Of a stretch of 64,000 bases of DNA, positions 58,069 to 64,000 are shown piece after piece. The translations under genes and the position numbers were made by a program. The notes beneath the pieces were generated by a model. That model did no database searches. It was not told the DNA's origin and saw only the letters and a program-made list of their open reading frames with translations. This DNA is from Herbaspirillum sp. 3R11 (GTDB taxonomy: Bacteria > Pseudomonadota > Gammaproteobacteria > Burkholderiales > Burkholderiaceae_D), in contig NZ_SPNJ01000005.1 in NCBI RefSeq assembly GCF_004563925.1, positions 248,001-312,000 on the forward strand, in the 5' to 3' direction. The stretch's first letter is position 1. Each line of letters begins with the position of its first letter.

Positions 58069-59679
58069 TCACGCGACATCAACCATCGGCAGCCGTTCTG
58101 AAGCGGGTGTTGCCCTTGCATGGGTCTCCGTCGCACTGAGTTTGAATACGCTCACTACCTGTGCCAGTTTGCCGGCCTGATCCTGCAGCGATTGGGCTGC
58201 TGCCGCAGCTTGCTCGACCAGGGCGGCGTTTTGTTGCGTCACTTCGTCCATTTGCAGGATGCTTTGATTCACCTGGGCGATGCGTGTACTTTGCGTCTGA
58301 CTCGAGCTGGAGATTTCTCCCACGATATCGGTCACGCGTTTCACGCTGCTGACAATATTGAACATGGTCGCGCCGGCATGCTCCACCAGTTTGCTGCCGG
58401 TATCGACCTTGACGACAGAATCATCGATCAGCGACTTGATGTCTTTCGCGGCGCTGGCAGATCGTTGCGCGAGACTGCGCACTTCCGAAGCGACGACTGC
58501 AAAGCCGCGGCCTTGTTCTCCCGCCCGGGCGGCTTCAACCGCAGCGTTCAAAGCCAGGATATTGGTCTGGAACGCAATGCCGTCGATCACGCCGATGATG
58601 TCGGAAATTTTCTTTGATGAGGTATTGATGGACTCCATGGTCTCGACAACTTGCGCGACCACATTGCCTCCCTCAGCTGCGATTTTTCCGGCGGAGACGG
58701 CCAACTGATTGGCATGATTGGCGTTGTCGGCATTCTGCTTGACTGCCACGGTGAGGTCGTTGACGGAGGACGATGTTTCCTGCAATGAAGAGGCTTGTTG
58801 TTCTGTGCGCGAGGACAGGTCAAGATTGCCGGAGGCGATCTGGGTCGAGGCAGTCGCCATGCAGTCCGTGCCAAGTCGCACTTCGTTGACGATTTTCGAC
58901 AGGCTGTCAGTCATTGCCTTGAGCGCGATCATCAGTTGACCAGTCTCATCTTTGCTGAGCGGATGGATGGGGGTCGTCAGATCGCCGTCTGCCACGCGTT
59001 GCGCCACAGCGACGGCTTGTTGCAAGGGTTTGACGACCAGTCGCGAGACCCATGTCGCCATTGCGAGGCCTCCAAACATGGAGATCAGCAACAGGCTCAC
59101 GATCATGATGCGCGACGATTCGAACGTGTCGCGCGCCACCTGATCGGCCTGTTTGCTTCCGCTCAGATTGACCGAGGCCAACGTGTCGGCATCGGCCAGG
59201 ATACGAAAATAGAGTGGCGTGAAGGCCGTCATGTGGAGTGCATGAGCCTCCGCGATATTGTTCGTGCGTGAGATCGCCAATACTTTTTTCTGAATCGACA
59301 GGATGCCGTCGAATTCTCGCGCAAGCTTGGCGATGACGGTCTTTTCGACCTCTGTATTGGCCAGTGGTGCGAAGTCGGCGATCTTTTGCAGGATCAGCCG
59401 GTTTTGTTGATCAAGCTCTTTTTCGTTCTGTGCGAACTCTGTTTCTTTGACGGACAGGATGTGCTGGAGCTGGATGGCGCGCGCGCGTGACAGAGCGACT
59501 TTGAGTTCCAGCGCGACCGATATGCTGGGCAGCCAGTTGGTGGCGATGTCGACGGAAGCCTGATTGACTTTGGCCAGCTGAAAAACAGAAAAAGCGCCCA
59601 GCGAGCAGGTCAGGCTGAGGATGAGGCAAAAGGAAATGAGTAATTTCCGCGAAATTCGCAAATTGTAAAACCATGCCAT
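58069..59679 (-). CDS. Methyl-accepting chemotaxis protein, second paralogue without tether
   Basis: A 536-residue chemoreceptor with the same domain order as the receptor at 55192-56910: membrane helix near 11-31, a 4HB-type ligand domain with '[22 protein letters not shown]' matching the paralogue's '[22 protein letters not shown]' (in part), a second membrane helix, HAMP, and the signalling tip '[21 protein letters not shown]'. It ends 'RLPMVDVA', without the WxxF tether. It would rely on receptors with a tether for efficient adaptation. GGAGAAG lies before the ATG. It converges on yaaA and has no evident terminator in the 49-bp gap. Confidence 0.94.
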   Translation of the reverse strand: MAWFYNLRISRKLLISFCLILSLTCSLGAFSVFQLAKVNQASVDIATNWLPSISVALELKVALSRARAIQLQHILSVKETEFAQNEKELDQQNRLILQKIADFAPLANTEVEKTVIAKLAREFDGILSIQKKVLAISRTNNIAEAHALHMTAFTPLYFRILADADTLASVNLSGSKQADQVARDTFESSRIMIVSLLLISMFGGLAMATWVSRLVVKPLQQAVAVAQRVADGDLTTPIHPLSKDETGQLMIALKAMTDSLSKIVNEVRLGTDCMATASTQIASGNLDLSSRTEQQASSLQETSSSVNDLTVAVKQNADNANHANQLAVSAGKIAAEGGNVVAQVVETMESINTSSKKISDIIGVIDGIAFQTNILALNAAVEAARAGEQGRGFAVVASEVRSLAQRSASAAKDIKSLIDDSVVKVDTGSKLVEHAGATMFNIVSSVKRVTDIVGEISSSSQTQSTRIAQVNQSILQMDEVTQQNAALVEQAAAAAQSLQDQAGKLAQVVSVFKLSATETHARATPASERLPMVDVA

Positions 59680-59881
59680 GATGCTTCTCCAGAAGGTCTG
59701 CGTTTGAGCAGTGATGCGCTGTGCGGTGGCACAACGTGTCGGCCTTCGGGAGAGCGAGGAGAATGTTGCGACGTCGTTTTTGATGACGTTCTGTCAACGA
59801 GCATATGTCGCTTGCAGTATTTTTTCTACTTAAATAATGTTATTTGCCGATATTTGAGAAAGAAGAAAGAGTATTGACGTA

Positions 59882-59908
59882 AAAAAACCTCGCGATGCGA
59901 GGTTTTTT
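59882..59908. terminator. Intrinsic terminator after bamD
   Basis: AAAAAACCTCGC (59882-59893) and GCGAGGTTTTTT (59897-59908) pair around a GAT loop, with a T-run on the minus strand 19 nt after the bamD stop. Confidence 0.9.
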
Positions 59909-59926
59909 CGTTGAGGCAGACCTGTG

Positions 59927-60727
59927 TTACCAGATTTTCCACCAAGGCTTGTCTTTGCCCTTGGGGCCGCCGTGATAGTAGCTGCTGTTCGGATAAGTCG
60001 CCTGGATCACGCGTTCGGTGTCGTCACGCAGTTGTTTCTGACCCATGGCTTCATAGGCGCGCATCATGATGAACAAGGCTTCTTCAACGGCCGGCGCATC
60101 AGGATATTCTTTCACCGCAGCCTGGGCGCGATTGACGGCTGACACATACGCGCCGCGACGGTAGTAATAATTGGCCACGTGAACATCGTATTGCGCCATC
60201 GAATTGACCAGGTACTTCATCCGCAACAGGGCATCCGGCGTGTAGGTGCTGTCCGGGAAGCGCTCGGCCAGCAGTTTGAACGAGTCGAAGGCGTCGCGCA
60301 CGGCCTTGGGATCGCGTTCGGTGTTGTCCTGATCGGTGAAGGTGTCGAAAATGGTTGTTCGATCGTTGAAATTGATCAGCCCGCGCAAGTAGTACATGTA
60401 ATCGACATTGGGATGATTCGGATGCAGCTTGATAAAGCGGTCGACTGCCGCCAGGCCTTGCGGCTGGTCGTTCAGGCGGTAGTAGGCGTAGGCGACATCC
60501 ATTTGCGCCTGTTGCGCATAAGTACCGAACGGATAGCGCGATTCGAGCTTCTCAAAGTACTTGATCGCCTTCTCGTAACCACCGGCAGTCAGCTCGTCCT
60601 TGGCTTCCGAGTATAATTTGGACGCAGACCAGCCAATCGTCTCGTCTTTTTGTTCCGGTAGCAAGCCGCAAGCCGATAATGAAAGGATGAATGCGACGGT
60701 AAGCAACTTCAATAAGATTTTTTGCAT
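59927..60727 (-). CDS. bamD: Outer membrane protein assembly factor BamD
   Basis: A 266-residue lipoprotein. The signal peptide ends at lipobox 'LSAC' (Cys near residue 20). The mature part contains about five TPR units, including 'YEKAIKYFEKLESRYPFGTYAQQAQM' (described in part), 'VDYMYYLRGLINFND', 'RFPDSTYTPDALLRM' and the C-terminal 'AYEAMGQKQLRDDT'. BamD is the essential lipoprotein partner of BamA in inserting outer-membrane proteins. I chose the ATG at 60727. It is divergent from rluD by 63 bp, a very common arrangement in proteobacteria. Confidence 0.96.
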   Translation of the reverse strand: MQKILLKLLTVAFILSLSACGLLPEQKDETIGWSASKLYSEAKDELTAGGYEKAIKYFEKLESRYPFGTYAQQAQMDVAYAYYRLNDQPQGLAAVDRFIKLHPNHPNVDYMYYLRGLINFNDRTTIFDTFTDQDNTERDPKAVRDAFDSFKLLAERFPDSTYTPDALLRMKYLVNSMAQYDVHVANYYYRRGAYVSAVNRAQAAVKEYPDAPAVEEALFIMMRAYEAMGQKQLRDDTERVIQATYPNSSYYHGGPKGKDKPWWKIW

Positions 60728-60790
60728 GACGTATGAGCAGTTTGAGCGGGTGCAAAGAAACAAGAAATTTCAATCCTCTGATTATAGCTG

Positions 60791-61849
60791 ATGTCACGTA
60801 CCACTCCCCCTAAGGTTGTTAAAGCATTTGCAACCGAACCTGTCGAAATACCCGAGGGAGATGATTCGCTCGATGAAGTCGTCGAGGAATTTACCGATGG
60901 TGCAGAACCCATAACCTTGAAACTGAGCGATGACGACTGTGGCGCCCGGCTCGACAAAGTCTTGTCGGGACTGGTGCCGCAATACTCTCGCAGCCGCATC
61001 CAGCAATGGATAGAAGCCGGTCACGTCACTGTCGACGGCAAGCCCGCCCGCACCAAAACAACGGTGCTGGGAGATGAGCTCGTGGTCATTACTCCGCAGG
61101 CTGCACCGGAAGACAATGCCTTCACGCCGGAGCCGATGGACTTGTGCATCATCCATGAAGATAAAACCATCATGGTGATCGACAAGCCGGCCGGGCTGGT
61201 AGTCCATCCCGCTGCCGGCAACTGGTCAGGTACGCTTCTTAACGGTTTATTACATCATTGCCCCGCTTTGGGCGGCGTACCGCGCGCGGGCATCGTCCAT
61301 CGCCTGGACAAGGACACCAGCGGTCTGATGGTAGTGGCCAAGACGCTGGCGGCGCAGACCGACCTGGTGCGCCAGTTGCAGGCGCGCACCGTCAAGCGCC
61401 AATATCTTGCGCTGGTCTGGGGTATGCCGCAGCTGTCCGGCACCATTGATGCGCCGATGGCGCGCCATCCGCGCGACCGCATCAAGATGGCGGTATCAGA
61501 AAGCATAACGGCAAAAACGGCGGTCACGCACTATCGTCGTGCGGCGGTGGGCGCGCTCGACGGCCGTGCCGTCAGTCTGATGCGTTGCCAACTGGAAACC
61601 GGACGTACCCATCAGATTCGCGTCCACATGCAATCGCTTGGTTTTGCACTGGTCGGCGACGCGTTGTACGGCAAGTCGCATCTGATGCCGTTCTTCCCGC
61701 GCCAGGCGCTGCAGGCCTGGAAGCTTGGCCTGATCCATCCCGCCACCGGAAAACCGGTGGAATGGGAAGTCGGCCTGCCGGAGGATTTCACCGACTTGCT
61801 GAAGCGCGCCGGCATCGACGTGAAAGTCCTGACTGCACTGGAAGACTGA
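60791..61849 (+). CDS. rluD: 23S rRNA pseudouridine synthase RluD
   Basis: A 352-residue RluA-family enzyme. An acidic extension of about 50 residues precedes an S4 domain with 'ARLDKVLSGLVPQYSRSRIQQWIEAGHVTVDG' (described in part). The catalytic motif 'GIVHRLDKDTSGLMVVAKT' carries the essential Asp near residue 173. 'LETGRTHQIRVHMQSLGFALVGDALYG' (described in part) completes the family core. RluD makes pseudouridines in helix 69 of 23S rRNA. It is followed 6 bp later by pgeF, and bamD is divergent, matching the usual order. Confidence 0.96.
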   Translation: MSRTTPPKVVKAFATEPVEIPEGDDSLDEVVEEFTDGAEPITLKLSDDDCGARLDKVLSGLVPQYSRSRIQQWIEAGHVTVDGKPARTKTTVLGDELVVITPQAAPEDNAFTPEPMDLCIIHEDKTIMVIDKPAGLVVHPAAGNWSGTLLNGLLHHCPALGGVPRAGIVHRLDKDTSGLMVVAKTLAAQTDLVRQLQARTVKRQYLALVWGMPQLSGTIDAPMARHPRDRIKMAVSESITAKTAVTHYRRAAVGALDGRAVSLMRCQLETGRTHQIRVHMQSLGFALVGDALYGKSHLMPFFPRQALQAWKLGLIHPATGKPVEWEVGLPEDFTDLLKRAGIDVKVLTALED

Positions 61850-61855
61850 GGCCGC

Positions 61856-62605
61856 ATGGAATTGCTGATTCCCGACTGGACCGATATTCCTGCCAACGTT
61901 GGCGCGCTGTCGACATTGCGCAGCGGCGGTTTCAGTCACGGTCAGTATGACGACGGACAGGGCGGCGGCGGCCTGAATCTGGGCGTGCATGTGCAGGACG
62001 AGCCTGCACACGTGCAGCGCAATCGCGCTTTGCTGCGTAGTATTTTGCCCGCCGAACCGGCCTGGCTGACCCAGGTGCATGGCATCAACGTCGCGGACGC
62101 GGCGCTGGTGCAGGGCGCGCCGGACGCTGATGCCTGTATCGCCAGCGAACCCGGCGTGGTGTGCGTCATGATGACGGCGGATTGCCTTCCTGTACTGTTA
62201 TGTGACGCTACCGGCAGCGTGGTCGGTGCGGCGCATGCGGGGTGGCGCGGACTGGCCGGAGGTGTGCTGGAAAACACCGTGTCCGCCATGCGCGACCGCG
62301 GCGCCGGCGAGATCATCGCCTGGCTCGGTCCGGCGATCGGTCCACAGCAATTTGAAGTCGGCGAAGACGTGCTGGAAGCGTTTGTTTCACACGATGCGGC
62401 CAGCCGTGCAGCTTTCGATGCCATCGCCGGACGCGAAGGCAAATACCTGGCCGATATCTACCAACTGGCGCGCCGGCGGCTGGCACAAGCTGGCGTGCAG
62501 CGGGTTGCCGGCGGTGGATTGTGTACCGTCAGCGACGAGCGGTTCTATTCCTATCGGCGCGACAAGCAGACCGGTCGCATGGCTTCGCTGATCTGGCTCA
62601 AATAG
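61856..62605 (+). CDS. pgeF: Peptidoglycan editing factor PgeF (YfiH/laccase-domain)
   Basis: A 249-residue protein. It starts MELLIPDWTDIPANVGALST and has 'GLNLGVHVQDEPAHVQRN', 'WLTQVHGINVADA', 'MTADCLPVLLCDATGSVVGAAHAGWRGLAGGVLE' (described in part) and 'GPAIGPQQFEVGEDVLEAF', with the metal-binding His and Cys residues of the Cu-oxidase_4 family. Members act on mispaired peptidoglycan precursors or as purine nucleosidases. It overlaps the translation unit of rluD (6 bp gap), which is the usual partner. Its stop overlaps the convergent LysR gene by 8 bp. Confidence 0.94.
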   Translation: MELLIPDWTDIPANVGALSTLRSGGFSHGQYDDGQGGGGLNLGVHVQDEPAHVQRNRALLRSILPAEPAWLTQVHGINVADAALVQGAPDADACIASEPGVVCVMMTADCLPVLLCDATGSVVGAAHAGWRGLAGGVLENTVSAMRDRGAGEIIAWLGPAIGPQQFEVGEDVLEAFVSHDAASRAAFDAIAGREGKYLADIYQLARRRLAQAGVQRVAGGGLCTVSDERFYSYRRDKQTGRMASLIWLK

Positions 62606-63503
62606 TCGGCACGGTTGCTTCAGTCAACTGCTCCAATAACTGCCGGGTGTGTCCCGGCAACTCTTCCCGACTTCTCACGCAAATCAACAACTGCCGCTTC
62701 GCCCATGCGTCGCTGAGCGGTATGCAATTGATCTCCATGGTCTTCTTGCAACGCAAGGCGGCGGTCTCGGGAATCACGGCGATGCCGACCTCGCGTTCCA
62801 CCATCCGGCAGATGCCGTCAAAGCTGCGCAGCCTGACGCGATATTGCAGGCGTTTTCCGGCGCGCAACGCGTGACCGGCCAGATGTTCCTGTAGCGCGCT
62901 GCCGGTGCTCAATCCAATGAAATTCTTGTCCGCGATTTCCACGAACTGCAGCGCCTTGCGCCGCGCCAGCGCATGCTTGCGCGGCAGCACGGCGACCAGC
63001 CGGTCCTGACGAAAAGGAATGGTCTGAAGGGGGCCAGTCGGCACCGAGTCGGCGACGATGCCGATGTCGGCCACGCCGTCGACAATGGCCTGCACGATTT
63101 CGTGGCTGAGCCGCTCTTCCAGGTCGATGTCGATATACGGGTTTTGCGCCAGGAACGTCCCCAGCGCATCGGGCAGAAATTCGCTGACCGCTGCGGTGTT
63201 GCCCAGCAGGCGGATGTGGCCTTTGAGGCCGTGGGCATATTCACTGAGTTCATCGCGCATCCGGTCCATTTGCTGATGCACGGCGCGGGCGTGGTGCAGC
63301 AGGGCACGTCCGGCGTGGGTCAGACGCACGCCGCGCCGTTCCCGCAGCAGCAAGGCCACGCCGAGTGCGTCTTCCATGCTGCGGATGCGGGCGCTCGCGG
63401 ACGCCAATGCGAGATGCGAACGGTCGGCGCCGGCGGTGATGCTGCCGGTTTCCGCGACATGCAGAAATAATCGCAGGTCGCTCAGATCAAGGCGTGTGCT
63501 CAT
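62598..63503 (-). CDS. LysR-type transcriptional regulator
   Basis: A 301-residue LysR protein. 'MSTRLDLSDLRLFLHVAETGSITAGADRSHLALASASARIRSMEDALGVALLLRERRGV' (described in part) is the winged-helix region. The ligand-binding domain has 'GHIRLLGNTAAVSEFLPDALG' and 'VADIGIVADSVPTGPLQTIPF'. I chose the ATG at 63503. It is divergent from the TauE/SafE permease gene (129 bp apart), a common pairing in which the regulator controls the transporter. Its last 8 bp overlap the end of pgeF on the other strand. Confidence 0.92.
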   Translation of the reverse strand: MSTRLDLSDLRLFLHVAETGSITAGADRSHLALASASARIRSMEDALGVALLLRERRGVRLTHAGRALLHHARAVHQQMDRMRDELSEYAHGLKGHIRLLGNTAAVSEFLPDALGTFLAQNPYIDIDLEERLSHEIVQAIVDGVADIGIVADSVPTGPLQTIPFRQDRLVAVLPRKHALARRKALQFVEIADKNFIGLSTGSALQEHLAGHALRAGKRLQYRVRLRSFDGICRMVEREVGIAVIPETAALRCKKTMEINCIPLSDAWAKRQLLICVRSREELPGHTRQLLEQLTEATVPTI

Positions 63504-63632
63504 GGTGGCGAATGGAGTTGGCGGGCCAGCCTTCGTCGGTGCCGAAGGCTGGCTTAGTGTATTCCAGATTTTCACGTGTGACGATAGCTGGCAGACTTGG
63601 CGCATTGTTGAATGAATACCAGAGGAGCCGCC

Positions 63633-64000
63633 GTGCCGACCAGTTTATCTTTTGATTCTACTCATTTCATGCTGCTGTCTGCGGTTACGGCCGTCTTTTT
63701 GCTGGCCGGCTTTGTCAAGGGCGTGGTCGGACTCGGCCTGCCCACCGTGGCGGTAGGGCTGCTCGGTTTGTTCATGCCGCCGTTGCAGGCCGCTGCACTT
63801 CTGATCGTACCTTCGCTGGTAACCAACCTCTGGCAATTGCTGGCCGGCGGGCGCTTCATGTGGTTGCTGCGGCGGCTTTGGCTGATGTTGCTGGGGATCG
63901 TCGTCGGCACCTTGCTGGGTGCGAATTTCATGGCAACCGATATGAGCGGGCGCGCGACGATTTTTCTCGGCCTGGCATTGGTCGTGTATGCCGTATTGGG
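63633..64000 (+). CDS. TauE/SafE-family permease, N-terminal fragment (cut by window edge)
   Basis: The frame from 63633 runs to the window edge and gives about 122 residues with at least three membrane helices ('LLSAVTAVFLLAGFVKGVVG', 'LPTVAVGLLGLFMPPLQAAALLIVPSL' in part, 'LLLGIVVGTLLGANFM'-like). 'AGFVKGVVGLGLP' is the N-terminal hallmark of TauE/SafE sulfite or organosulfur exporters. I chose GTG at 63633, with AGAGGAG just upstream; an in-frame ATG at 63612 is also possible. The divergent LysR gene may regulate it. The second half is outside the window. Confidence 0.88.
   Translation, partial: MPTSLSFDSTHFMLLSAVTAVFLLAGFVKGVVGLGLPTVAVGLLGLFMPPLQAAALLIVPSLVTNLWQLLAGGRFMWLLRRLWLMLLGIVVGTLLGANFMATDMSGRATIFLGLALVVYAVL

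Noticed and set aside
1..64000. CRISPR arrays, tRNA/rRNA genes, insertion sequences, prophage or integrative elements
   Set aside because: No regularly spaced repeats, no cloverleaf with CCA-type end, and no transposase, integrase or phage structural genes were recognised on either strand.

Overview
The window looks like a chromosomal segment of a motile betaproteobacterium of the Oxalobacteraceae (Herbaspirillum or a close relative). I infer this from the moderately high GC content, the rpsF-priB-rpsR-rplI-dnaB cluster, the alaA/hom/thrC grouping, the bamD/rluD/pgeF arrangement, and the protein sequences themselves. No tRNA or rRNA gene, CRISPR array, insertion sequence or prophage was seen. 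The identification comes from reading the sequence only; no database was searched.

Layout. (1) 1-6.6 kb, minus strand: a late flagellar block. It holds the start of a YcgR-like flagellar brake gene, a stand-alone FlhB C-terminal-domain gene, fliK, fliT, fliS, an enlarged fliD, flaG and flagellin fliC. A sigma-28 type promoter lies before fliC, and next to it is a TPR-glycosyltransferase that may glycosylate flagellin. (2) 8.7-12.7 kb: lexA with a perfect SOS box, then the divergent S6-PriB-S18-L9-DnaB cluster. (3) 12.8-17.3 kb: a DUF47/Pit phosphate-uptake pair, a PIN-PhoH ATPase and a Bcp peroxiredoxin. (4) 17.3-25.4 kb, minus strand: a complete but rearranged lipid A L-Ara4N (arn) cluster in which ArnA is split into two genes. 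(5) 25.6-36.9 kb: alaA, hom, thrC and a NylB-like serine hydrolase. Between hom and thrC sits a minus-strand envelope cluster (COG3014 lipoprotein, YcfL, LpoB, a CsgG/LpoB-like protein and an adhesin-E-like protein) with a divergent LuxR-type regulator. (6) 36.9-41.5 kb: a LysR gene divergent from malate synthase, a cold-shock gene, and ispF/ispD. (7) 41.6-48.4 kb, plus strand: mfd, serB, a small membrane protein, a two-subunit CoA-transferase and a MaoC hydratase. (8) 48.4-55 kb, minus strand: accessory metabolism (cupin/epimerase pair, GST, CelD-type acetyltransferase, enoyl-CoA hydratase, aminotransferase) and a PIN gene overlapping a DUF2513-like gene. (9) 55-60 kb: two paralogous chemoreceptors flanking yaaA. 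(10) 59.9-64 kb: bamD divergent from rluD-pgeF, a LysR regulator, and the start of a TauE/SafE permease that runs off the window.

Most of the window is ordinary core genome. The parts that deserve a second look are the lipoprotein/LpoB operon inserted between hom and thrC, the split and reordered arn cluster, the glycosyltransferase beside flagellin, the FliD with three internal repeats, the PIN/DUF2513-like pair, and the duplicated chemoreceptors, only one of which keeps a CheR-type C-terminal tether. Minus-strand transcription units are repeatedly closed by clear intrinsic terminators, which helps define the operons.
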